A stretch of 64,000 nt of DNA from Simmondsia chinensis (Eukaryota > Streptophyta > Magnoliopsida > Caryophyllales > Simmondsiaceae), in NCBI GenBank assembly GCA_018398585.1, contig JAGTTD010000010.1, positions 32,714,638-32,778,637 of the forward strand, written 5' to 3'. The position numbers and the translations under genes are program-made. Shown here in pieces: positions 32,801 through 41,841 of the stretch. Every line of letters starts with the position of its first letter. The stretch's first letter is position 1. Under the pieces are notes generated by a model. That model was not told the origin of the DNA and searched no databases. It saw only the letters and a program-made list of their open reading frames with translations.

Positions 32801-35800
32801 TGCTCGGTTGGTTCCTATCCCTTCACTCCCTATACATACCCTGTTTACTATGGATATCTTAATGCCTCTGATTTAACTAATTTTTGTCACCCTCTTGAAA
32901 TTGGTACCTGAATCTTCCATATTTGTGATCCCGCCTGTGACATTGCATAAAAAATACATAAAAGGAGCATAATGTTTTGGAAAAAGTCCAAAATGCATGT
33001 TGTGCTTAGTGTGTATATAAGAAAGACAATTTGTTTTGTAAAAGGTCTAAGAGGGCAGCAACAACAACAATAAACCCAGTGCCACAAGGGCTCCTGCCAA
33101 AGTAGGGTTTTTTTTTTGGGGAAGGGGGGAGGGGTGTACGCTGCCTTACCCCTTCAAGGTGCTACCCTGATTGGAGGTTGTGTCTAAGGGCTGTCAACCC
33201 TAAAAGGCAAGAACAAAACAATAAAGCAACAATAAAGCATGCAAGCAACAAGTAATAATAAGGTGGCGGTAGTAGCAAACATGTAAGCTTAGGGGTGTTG
33301 TAAACTAGCTTCATTATGCTCCTCTATCCTAAATTGATATGTCAACTACACGTATTTTAACCCGCTCAACTCTATCTAAGGTCATCTCCTCATTTAGATT
33401 TAGGTGGGTGAGATCATGTATAATCGTCTCTATCCCTCATTTCTTTGGTTTGCCTTTACCTGACCTCCTGTGCGTAATATGTAGTTGTTCACATTTTTTA
33501 ATAGGGGCCAACATATGTTTAAAAAGTCTAAGAAGGGCATTGTCTACATCATAGTAACCGAACCAGTGTCATGACGTGGCGATTAGAATGATGATGTGAC
33601 AATCAAGAATCAAAAAGATAATTTGGCAAATGATGTTGCAACTTGTTGGATCTTAGATTTTGTTCTTGATAGTGGTTTTAGCGAAGATTTGATCAAAAAT
33701 TACAAACGATGATAGAAGAAAATGCAACAAAACAATAAAGAATACCAGATGTCATGGTTCAGCCCTAAGTGGCCTACATCTACGATCTCCCTACCACTAG
33801 AGAGGCCTATCTTATTATTACAATGAAATTATTACAAATTACGTAGCATTTCAACCTAGGCTATGAATTACAGACTCTTTCTCAAAAAACTTCTAAGAAT
33901 GAAAGTTAAAAGAGTACACAAACAGTTATACCAGACTCATCAAAGGAACCACCATGGCTGCCATCAAGAAGACCTTGACTTGCCTCTAAAGGACTCACAC
34001 CACACAGATCAAAGCAATGGGTAAGACAAAGAAGCACTAGGAAATCCTAAAAAAACCTCACAGAGTTTTTGGGAGACAAAACGAAAAAGCTACAGTGTCA
34101 AGACGCTCCCCCTTATATATAGCCAAGTGATTATCCATGTGCAACCCACTGCTGGCAAAATCTAAGCCCGTTCATAAAGGGCAAGATCAACGGCTCTAAA
34201 GGATCCATGTGTGGGGAGCCAGGATGACGACATGTCACACGGGGTAACAACAGCTTCTAGGGGACGCTTTGGGTACGGGCAACAATGGGAACAACAAGGG
34301 CAGCGCTAAATCTGGATCTAGGTAATGGGGCAATGGAAGAATGGTAATAGCCCGAGTGACTTTTCAAAACCCATTTTCAGAGCAGTTTCAACCCCAAAGT
34401 TCAACTTAACTACAATTCTGTCATTACCAGGTTTAACATTTAAAACGCTGCGTTTTGACTTGTATAACCACCTAGGTTTGTCATTTTTAGGTCGTGTATT
34501 AATTTCATAGTTGGTGTATATAGGAACCAAATATTAACATAACTATTGATGAAGTCGGTACCTTTCTTGGTGTTATTTCAAAATATGTTCTTCTTGATCC
34601 TTTTTGCAAATGTATTGCCTTTCCTCTGTTATATAACGAACATTATGCCCTTCTTGATCTGTTTCCCAATTATTGCTCCTTTGAAGTATTTTTTTTTTCC
34701 ATATGAAACTGCATTCCGATCGTATACCTTCTCAATTTCTATCTGGCTGCTTTTATAATTGGCAAGCACAGCTCATCTTTTGACATCTTTCTAATGTGGA
34801 TTTATCATGTTAGTTTCTATAGTCTGTTTATGGAAGTTTAAACATTAATTTCTCAGTATGATGCAAACAGGTTTAGCAGGTGGGTTAGCTTATACAAACA
34901 ATATAGTACCAGCAGTGCCTGCTGGTCTTCTTGGGTTACTCCTACTGGTCCAGGTAATGTAAACATCACTTGTGTAGCTACATTTAGGGCTTGTTTGGTA
35001 TCATTTTGTGTTTGCAGCTTTTGGTTTTTCTAGAAACTAAAATTATATTTTGGAAATGACTTTTTCTTGGTTTTTGGTTTCTTATTTTCAGTTTTTTGAA
35101 CAAAAATCATTTACGGAAACTGATTTTTATTAACCCAAAAACTGTAAACAGAAGAATACCAAATAGCCCCTTAGTTTATCTTTAACCTGATTATTTTTTT
35201 GCATTTCTTTGGTGTTGATACCTAAAACCAACAGTGTATCCTGCTTTTTTTTCTTTCAGACTACGAGGGTGAGGTTTGTCTTTGATGATGAGGCTCTGGT
35301 TAGTCTGCTTACCCTTACAAAACAGTTGCATTTCGTAATTTGGCAATTTTAATGTCCTTTTACCCAACTCTTAGCCTCTAGTTGTTTTGATGGAAAATCT
35401 TTTCTATCCTAATTCTATTATTTATTTGTATACCTTCATAGCAACAACTATCAATATGGAAAATATTTTCCTCCATTAAGGAGAAATTGACTTCTCCTCA
35501 ACAAAAGGGAAAAACATTTTCCTTCATCGAGGGGAAAATGTTTTCTGTGATAGTTTCACATTACCTGCCTCGCTTTATTCTGAACTTGGCCAATCATAAA
35601 TCTCATACCAATTTATAGAATAAAACTATTTTCTTCAACTAGAAAGACGATTTTTAATAAAAATATTTTTTAGTTGATAATATTTTAGGAAGAAAACTTT
35701 GCCATTAGAAAAATGTTTTCTTTTGAACCAAATGGTCTTTAATAATCCCTTTTTTTCCCAACTCGTATATAAGTATTTCTTCAGATAAAAGGGTGGACTG

Positions 35801-38800
35801 GCAACGACTAAACTGCATGTTGAGCTGTCCTGTAGGGATAGGATTGTGTACATCTTACCCTCCTCTAACCTTGCCTTAGTAGGAGCCTCTTTGAGGTACT
35901 AGGTTGTTGTTGTTGTCGTTGTTATACTATGATAATAAAACAACCTAGAAAAGATAATATGATGTTGTTTGGTTTGAGGGAAGTCTTCTTCTGTCTTATT
36001 TTTACAATGTTTTTACATAAATTAGTAGCAACCATGACGTTAAATGGAAACATCTTCCTCCATGGAGATGAAGCTAACTTCCTTCCAAGGAGAAGAAAGA
36101 CATTTCCTTCACCGTAGAAAAAACCTTTTTGGAATAGTGCATCCCTAACGCCACCTCAACCTCAAATGCGTCGAATATAAACCCTGAACAAATTTGTGTG
36201 CTTGTATCATTTCTTTTTATAGTTTTTAGTTTTTGAGAAACTAAAAGCTACGTTTTGGAAATGATTTTTTTCTTGTTTTAGTTTTTTGTTTTTAATTTTT
36301 TCCTAACTTGAGTGAAAACTGAAAACAAGAAACCAAAACCAAGAAAAACTCGTTTTCAAAACTTAGTTTTTAGCTTCACATAAATAAGAGATGCAAACAA
36401 AAAAAGATACGGAACAAGCTATAACAAACTTAGTGTTTCTAGACAAGAGGAAGGAAATCTTTGAAGGGAAACTATACTTCACTTCAAATTATTTCAAAAA
36501 CCAAAATATTTCGGAAAGAAAATAATTTCCTTCTAGCGAAGCTAAGTAACACCTTACTGCCTCAGTATTTCAAGAAGATATCAAAAGATACCATTAATGA
36601 TAGAACAGTGAAAAATAATATGGAATGCCACCATAAAGTGCGTTATGATCCTGATGGTGTTCATAACATAAAATTCGAAGAATAAGCTTTCTCAGTTATT
36701 GATTAGCAGGGTCTGTCTAGAGATTTAGGCGTTAGAGTCAATTTGATCAGCATTGGAAACAACCTCTCGTTAGGGTAACTCCATGAAGGGGTAAGGCTGC
36801 GTATATTCCACCCCTCCCAAACCCTGCTTATGCGGGCATTGAGTCTGTTGTTATAGACGATTTGATGAGCAGGTTCTTTTTTTTGGCTAGCAAAGTGTCC
36901 ATTGCGACTTAGTCACACCTTAAATAATCTACTTTATGGTATAAGACTGGTTGCATGTGCATCCTTTACATTGTATACATACATATATAATATCATATGT
37001 ATGGTAAATAAGTTGTTATTTCTCCAATTATGAACGGTAATATGTGGTGGAAGCAGAGTGATGGTGTAACTAATTTTCAAAAAGGGCTCTTAGAAAATTG
37101 AGGGCCCCACGAACTGTTTATGCTACTAGGGGTCTTGACCGGCCCCATATTACTGGAGTTAAATTGACCACTTTGACAGACCATATTACTGGAGTTAAAT
37201 TGACCACTTTGACTTAACCCATGTTACCCACACACGGGTATAGAGTCGTACATGATATACGTCTAACGGTCAAGTTTCTTTTTCATTTTTGGTCCAGTTT
37301 GAAGGGATTAAGTGTCATCTTACAGTCTAGTATCCTTATCCAACATGAGTACCTTAATGCAAAACGGAGAGTTGACATAACTATAGACTTAACAATTGTG
37401 TTGCGATCTACACTATTGAGCAAATTTCAAAACTAGGATTCAATTTGCACCTTGAAGCATTCAACTGTTTGTTGTTTGATTGCTGTGTAGCTTATACTTA
37501 TATTTCCATTATGCAGATCAATTCAAGTGATATTTACATTTTTAAGTTATCTGGTTTAATGCATTCATTATTTTTTGACACAGGAGGTTAAGGTGGGTAA
37601 TGAGCTTAAGGATTCCGGTGAGAATGTGTTTGTGGGTGGAAAGAACCGTTGGAAGTAAGTGGTGGAAAAGTTAAGTATTTTATTTTTGTGATTTAAAGTT
37701 ATTTAATATTGTTTATTTCAGGTAAATCATCCATGAACTTGATTGCAGGTACTCAACATTTGTGAACTGGGAGTACTGGTGGCCCAACTTCCCAATTTTG
37801 GTGTATTTTAAGGAAACTCAAACCAAGCCAGAGGGACAAATCCACTTCTTTCCCATAATATTTGTGAGTACTCTTTGATCCTACTCATTGTTGTAGAAAA
37901 TGCCTTAAATGTTAAGATATCATGCTAAAACACGCGATTTAGGGTTTCCAAGTTATATTCAAATTTGAAATCACGTATCCTACTTAAGAGAAAGAGTACC
38001 TGGTGTGATCATACTAGCACTAATACATTAGATCTCATCAGAACTCCGAAGTTTAGCAAGCTTAGGCGAGAATTGTATTAAGATAAGTGACCTTTTTGGG
38101 GAAGGTGTCAATTAGCTCAACTAGTAAATTCTCTTAGAGATGATGCTCAAGACTTGGGATCGAATCCCACCTTTAGCATTTGGGGAGAAGGGTTAGGGGG
38201 ATTTTGGGAGGGTTTGTCTTCTTTTGCTATTCATGTGGGTTCCTTGCCATGTTAAAAAGAATGACCTCTTGGAAAGTTCTCATGTTGCACCCCTATTTAT
38301 TGTGCCTTTTTTACTTAAGAAAAAATAGTACTTTCCGTATGATGTTTCCTTATTCTAGCCTTATATGCTAGCTTATTAGTTCATTATATCACTTGAAAAA
38401 GATACTTTTTTACATTAGGCTCAATTTTCTTGGTCTTATATGTTAAAGAAGGGAACTCAGTTTCTTTTTCTTTTTTGGTAGTGCGTAGTATTAACTTTTA
38501 CTTTGAAAAGCTATGCTATGCTTCATTGGCTCAATCAGTGGAACGTCGGTAGTCTTTGGTAGATGTCTACTACAATAAATACCTTGTTCATTCTCCTAAC
38601 CTTTGAAGACTTCTTCACTTCCCTCTTGTTGCTGCCGTTGTCGCACCGACATCGTGCATTTATTATCAAACGTACATTTGTTTTGTTGAGTATTGCCTCG
38701 AATTTTGGTGTGGGCTACTTGCATGACCTGCCCAGCTATACTTATATATATACATATACATATATATTTATTTATATATACATACATATATACATATGGA

Positions 38801-39073
38801 AAATGCTTTAAAGTCATCGCCTCTATTGCCCATTGTAATCCTTACAGATCTTTAAAAATTTTCCAGAAAGGAAAATATCTGTCTCTCTGCTTTAGACTTG
38901 GTTGTGTGCCACTGCCATCCAATGCAGAATAATAGTTGGCAGCTCTTTCTGCTGTTATAATTCTAAATCTCATAGCGGTGTTGACTCTACTCAAAAGGAG
39001 GGATTTTGAATCACCATATATATACATAGGAGAAAGTAGAGTGCAAGGCAATCCATGCAAAGTATATGCATGC

Positions 39074-39144
<71 letters not shown>

Positions 39145-39903
39145 GAGGACACCAACACGCCGTCACCGAATCCTATTAGAACTCCGAAGTTAAGCGTGCT
39201 TGAACGAGAGTAGTACCAGGATGGGTGACATCCTGGGAAGTCCCCACCTTCAGGTTGGGGGTACTGGAAAACAGTCTCTCTTCAAATTAACACCCTGAAG
39301 GGAGAAGGCTGCGTACATCCGCCCCCCTAAACCCTGCGTAGGCGGGAGCCCTTAAGGCACTGGGTATGTTCCTTTTCCTTATATATATTATAAAAGGGAG
39401 AAGCAGCATGAAGGGGTAACGTGCAGCAACAGAAATTTGAGAAGTGAGCAATTACGGTTAAACACAAAAATTGAGGGCTTGGGTGTATATAAGGTGTATG
39501 AGAGGGGAAGATACAAAAATCTTGTACGCACGCATATATATATGTATATATATATATGTATATATGTTTATTTATTTATTGTAGTTTTTAAGTCTTTTAA
39601 CTATTGGTAAGGAGTGTCATTTGGTTGGACAAAGAGAAGCTTCCGCAAAGCCCTCGTAAAATCCCATCACCCCTAATGAAAGCGAGATTCAATCCCAAGT
39701 TTTAGGTACCACACCTCAAAAAATTTACCCATTGAACTAGCTTACACCTTCATGTTATCTAATTATGTCATGGACAAAAGATTTGAAATATGTACTTAAC
39801 AACATCCTTTGGTTTATGCTAAATGCAGAATGGTAAGCAGCTTTATGATGCCATGGTAGAGCGAGCAGGTCCTTCAAAAAACAGTGGCCCGAAAAACACT
39901 TAA
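29872..39903 (+). CDS. Plastid DUF3119-family protein, 8 exons
   Basis: Exons 29872-29917, 32249-32382, 32737-32806, 34871-34953, 35260-35298, 37584-37654, 37749-37863 and 39829-39903. All introns are GT-AG and every phase agrees, giving 210 aa. The N-terminus MASALLSSQLYQLPQ and the Ser/Arg-rich part to about residue 55 look like a chloroplast transit peptide. Next comes PDPDYQIPVVLLGLAGG and a hydrophobic segment ending AVPAGLLGLLLLV (two likely membrane spans). The soluble part has TTRVRFVFDDEAL, GGKNRWKYSTFVNWEYWWP, FPILVYFKETQ and HFFPIIFNGKQLY. This matches, from memory, DUF3119, which is shared by cyanobacteria and plastids and has no assigned reaction. Thylakoid location is inferred. 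Exons 4-8 are firm; the exon 1 donor and the exon 2/3 junction are less certain. The introns are crowded with retroposons. Confidence 0.78.
30345..30475 (+). repeat. SINE tail with (TTG)n end, intron 1 of DUF3119 gene
   Basis: Ends ggtgggagcctatttgaggg ... gactgggttgttgttg, related to the tail of the 5S-headed elements but with no 5S head and a (TTG)n end. Similar pieces lie at 35826-35920, 36745-36860 and 58815-58945. Confidence 0.55.
30583..30850 (-). mobile_element. TRIM element, copy B, with AATAT target duplication
   Basis: Terminal direct repeats of 72 and 71 bp (30583-30654, 30780-30850) begin TGTTAGAGTATAAA and end TTGGTTCCTTGAYA on the minus strand. The primer site next to the first repeat (tagtgtcagagccttgg) matches initiator-Met tRNA, and a purine tract (gtgtgaggggata) precedes the second. 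Flanks AATAT (30578-30582 and 30851-30855) are an exact 5-bp duplication. The interior is only about 125 bp and non-coding, so mobility must have come from another element. It lies in intron 1 of the DUF3119 gene. Confidence 0.85.
30860..31145. repeat. Degenerate Tourist-like hairpin repeat
   Basis: Contains the inverted phrases 'ccagttttccaa', 'gtagtttttggtttgaa' and 'ctaaaagccaaaaattgcaa...aatacggaaca' that recur in copies at 32480-32705, 34987-35170, 36195-36425 and 48986-49188. Ends are too worn to define. Confidence 0.4.
31675..32070. repeat. GAGCTCG-rich hAT-like repeat in intron 1
   Basis: Starts taggagtgtaaataaaacca, followed by many 'agctcgact', 'gagccgagc' and 'ggttcggctc' words. 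It belongs to the sub-family also seen at 42280, 55095 and 57110. Ends are not defined. Confidence 0.45.
32480..32705. repeat. Degenerate Tourist-like hairpin repeats in intron 2
   Basis: Phrases ccttgtttggtgttg, gtagtttttggtttcttagaaac and aggcttgtacggtatcatttt mark one or two worn copies of the MITE family best seen at 34987-35170. They stop about 30 bp before exon 3 (32737). Confidence 0.45.
33071..33205 (-). repeat. 5S-SINE tail fragment (copy 5), intron 3
   Basis: Reverse-complement tail: acccagtgccacaagggctc, gtacgctgccttaccccttc, aaggtgctaccc. There is no 5S head. The DNA from 33200 to 33560 shows no gene. Confidence 0.6.
33650..34310 (-). repeat. LTR-like sequence in intron 3
   Basis: Contains a minus-strand TATA box (gctatatataagggg, about 34110-34125) and phrases typical of retrotransposon LTR ends in this window (catggttcagccctaagtgg, cctacatctacgatctccc). 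Boundaries and target duplication were not found, so this is a tentative solo LTR. Confidence 0.4.
34987..35170. mobile_element. Tourist-like MITE with TTA target duplication, intron 4
   Basis: 184 bp with termini GGGCTTGTTTGGTATC and ATACCAAATAGCCCC, flanked by TTA (34984-34986 and 35171-35173). TTA/TAA duplications with GGSCYTGTTTGG-type ends point to the PIF/Harbinger superfamily. The interior is a near palindrome of 'tttttggttt' / 'aaaccaaaa' words. It lies 33 bp after exon 4. Confidence 0.75.
35440..36130. repeat. Mixed repeat debris in intron 5
   Basis: Alternating 'gaaaatattttcctcca' and 'gacttctcct' blocks (35450-35560, 36050-36115) surround a SINE tail fragment at 35826-35920 that ends in ggttgttgttgttgtcgttg. 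No gene. Confidence 0.4.
36195..36425. repeat. Tourist-like hairpin repeat in intron 5
   Basis: Left half tgcttgtatcatttcttttt, agtttttgagaaactaaaag and right half cttagtttttagcttcac, gatacggaacaagc form an inverted pair. It is a worn member of the family at 34987. Confidence 0.45.
36745..36860 (+). repeat. SINE tail fragment in intron 5
   Basis: Reads ggaaacaacctctcgttagg, aaggggtaaggctgcgtat, cccaaaccctgcttatgcgg, gagtctgttgttata. There is no 5S head. Confidence 0.5.
37145..37216 (+). repeat. 36-bp tandem duplication
   Basis: Two copies of ccatattactggagttaaat plus ...tgaccactttgac, period 36, differ only at the join. They are nearly identical, so recent. They lie in intron 5, next to a ccggcccc repeat end. 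Confidence 0.85.
38001..38311 (+). pseudogene. Retroposed 5S rRNA copy, split by a SINE
   Basis: A full-length diverged 5S rRNA begins ggtgtgatcatactagcac at 38002 and runs to about 38098, then resumes after the SINE at about 38261 to ttgcacccct (38294). It continues to a T run (38307-38312). The whole is flanked by TACTTAAGAGAAAGAGTAC (37981-37999) and TACTTAAGAAAAAATAGTAC (38312-38331). These fit a target duplication of about 20 bp and show reverse transcription of a 5S transcript. It lies in intron 7 of the DUF3119 gene. Confidence 0.8.
38101..38260 (+). mobile_element. tRNA-type SINE nested in the 5S copy
   Basis: Contains an A-box-like ttagctcaactagtaaatt and a B box in cttgggatcgaatcccacc, then ends catgttaaaaaga. 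It interrupts the 5S copy at gtgacctttttgg / aatgacctcttgg, a duplicated target of about 12 bp. Sister copies of the family lie at 39640, 40262, 49960 and 51215. Confidence 0.75.
38738..38798. repeat. (TATA/CATA)n low-complexity run
   Basis: Alternating tatata and tacatatacata units in intron 7. Confidence 0.8.
39071..39144. repeat. (TA)n(CA)n(TA)n microsatellite
   Basis: TA repeats, then about fifteen CA repeats, then TA repeats, directly abutting the 5S-headed SINE that starts at 39145. Confidence 0.9.
39145..39371 (+). mobile_element. 5S rRNA-headed SINE, near full length (copy 6)
   Basis: The head carries tagaactccgaagttaagc, gtgcttgaacgagagtagta and ccaggatgggtgac, which is close to functional 5S rRNA. 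The first 25 bases are altered. The tail reads tcaggttgggggtactgg, aaaacagtctctcttcaaat, ggctgcgtacatccgcccc, ggcgggagcccttaaggc, then ggtatgttccttttcc. It lies in intron 7 of the DUF3119 gene. Target duplications are masked by TA repeats on both sides. Confidence 0.82.
39640..39755 (-). mobile_element. tRNA-type SINE copy in intron 7
   Basis: On the minus strand, gctagttcaatgggtaaat (A box) and cttgggattgaatctcgc (B box) lie about 45 bp apart, as in the SINE at 38101. It ends about 75 bp before exon 8. Confidence 0.6.
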
Positions 39904-40261
39904 GTTTATGCAACTGTATTTGCAACCATCGAGCTGCAGAGATCTTCATATCACGGTATGATCATCATTGCTTGGTTGCTAACTAGTCGGATCTATACTT
40001 CACCTCCACACTCCTTGATTCTCTTGCTGTAATGCATATAACTTTTCTGGTTTCATACTTGGTTATTTTCATATCATTTTTTTGAACATTGAGTAATGCT
40101 CTGTAATGGAGTTATTTTCATAGTTATATTTTGTAACAAGTAATGAACAGTCATAAGCATTGAACTGAAAGTGCTCTTACATTGTATACTCTTTGTACCC
40201 GAGTCTTTTATGTATATAAATCACATATGGCAAGAAAACTATAGGCTGCATAAGCGAACCA

Positions 40262-40372
40262 CCCTTGCTAGATCCTCTTAAACCTCATTTGCCATGATGA
40301 AAGCATGATTCAAACCTAAGATTCAGGCATTGTCTCCTAGAGACTTCACGAATTAAACTAGACGTTCAAGTC
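40262..40372 (-). mobile_element. tRNA-type SINE copy, degenerate
   Basis: Minus-strand remnants of the same family: gtctagtttaattcgtga and cttaggtttgaatcatgc. It lies 360 bp downstream of the DUF3119 stop codon. Confidence 0.5.
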
Positions 40373-41532
40373 ATATTTAGATTTGAAGGGTCCATTTACT
40401 TGAAAGATGTCGACTCCTACCATATTTTCAGTGTAGGGTTATGTAACTGAATGCTGAAATTATTGGAAGAGAAAATATATTTATCCGCATGAGAAAACTA
40501 GTCTTTCTCGAAGGACTAGAGAGACAGAAGTTGTTAGGATACTTGTTCAAAAATACAAGTAGTGTAGAGTAAGGCTTGAAGGCAGTCAACAAGCAAACCA
40601 AACAAAAGAACGCTAGCACCCTCACAACACAGTATCACCCAAAACCAAGAAAGGTCAACAAAAAATTCAGACCACAATGACTTCCAGAAATAGCAATCGC
40701 AGCAGCAACAATAGGAGGCTTAATGCCTTAAGGGCTCCCGCATAAGCAAAGTCTAGAAGGGGTAGGATGTACGCAGTTTTACCCCTTCGGAGTAATACCC
40801 TAACAAAAAACTGTTTCCAAGGACCTCCAACCTGAGAGGGGGAAAAAAATAATAAAATAAAAGCCTAGGTCACCTGCACTCCTATCTCCCAAGCAAAACA
40901 CCGCAAAAGATAAAAAGGGATGGGGTAAAGATCTGATACATTTGATTTATATATATATATATATTAAAAGTTAATTAATATTACAAAATGACGATGCATT
41001 GCCCGAAAAGGCACCTAATCACACTCTGCTCTCCCACTCATGACCCTGCTGGAAACATCTTTTGTATCAATCAAAAATACAAGGATAATACAAGCAACAG
41101 ACTCAAACACGAAAATGTCAAGTTGCAAAACTGCTAGGCCTCCGTCTACTGTCATCGCCCAATGGCCTACAATTTCGGGAAATAAGCAACCGCAATATAC
41201 ATTAAGATTGCCTGTGCAGTTGTTTTCAGTAGAACTCAAAAAACTCATACTTGATTTCATATCTGGTATACAAAAGTAGGGAGCAAGACAATACATTACA
41301 CAGATCAAAGAATAAAGAATCGCTCTTAGTTTTATAGAACATGAGTTGCTTGTTAAATGCCCCATTACAATATGTAAAGCTCTGTCTGCTCAGATGAAAT
41401 CCCTTCCCTGCTTATGCTAGCAGCAATGACATTGTCGTACTGAAACTTTTTCGCACCATTCACGATCATCTATTAAGCTCTAATGTACCCGTGTTGATTA
41501 AGGATATACTCGGATGTTGGTATGAGACTTGA
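40373..41532. other. Intergenic DNA, includes 5S-SINE tail at 40712-40850
   Basis: The piece at 40712-40850 (minus strand) has the tail words ggtccttggaaacag, gggtattactccgaagggg and gcgggagcccttaaggcatt, plus a trace of 5S (aggtgacct). The region 41000-41530 lies 3' of the FkbM gene and may include its 3' UTR; a 116-codon ORF at 41015-41365 (minus) has no known domain. Confidence 0.4.
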
Positions 41533-41735
41533 GGCTTGTTTGGGCAAACTTTTTGCGGAAAAAGTAAGTACTTTTTTTCCACTCAAAAAAGCACTTTATC
41601 ATATTATAAGGGTGTTTGGCTTAAAAAGAAAAGTGATTTTATACAAAAGCGGACGCTATTGTTCTGCTTTGAAGTAAAGGCAGGAAAAAATGTGTATGAA
41701 AAAAGAAGTTTTTCCGAACTCGACCAAACAGGCTT
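41533..41735. mobile_element. Tourist-like MITE downstream of FkbM gene
   Basis: Ends GGCTTGTTTGGGCAAAC and CCAAACAGGCTT are inverted repeats around about 200 bp of non-coding DNA. It lies about 105 bp after the FkbM stop codon, possibly within its 3' UTR. A TSD is not clear. Confidence 0.55.
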
Positions 41736-41841
41736 AGACACCTCAAGTTATAGACCAACAAATAGAGAAATCTTAGAAACTAGTTTAGTTTAACCTTTAA
41801 AAGCATACCGTCATATCTAAGTCTGGGGAACATGGCCGACA

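Noticed and set aside
34546..34758. Hydrophobic 70-codon ORF
   Set aside because: AT-rich intron sequence between DUF3119 exons 3 and 4; hydrophobicity follows from T-rich codons.
41015..41365. 116-codon minus-strand ORF downstream of FkbM
   Set aside because: No recognisable motif or splice link to the FkbM frame; more likely 3' UTR or chance.
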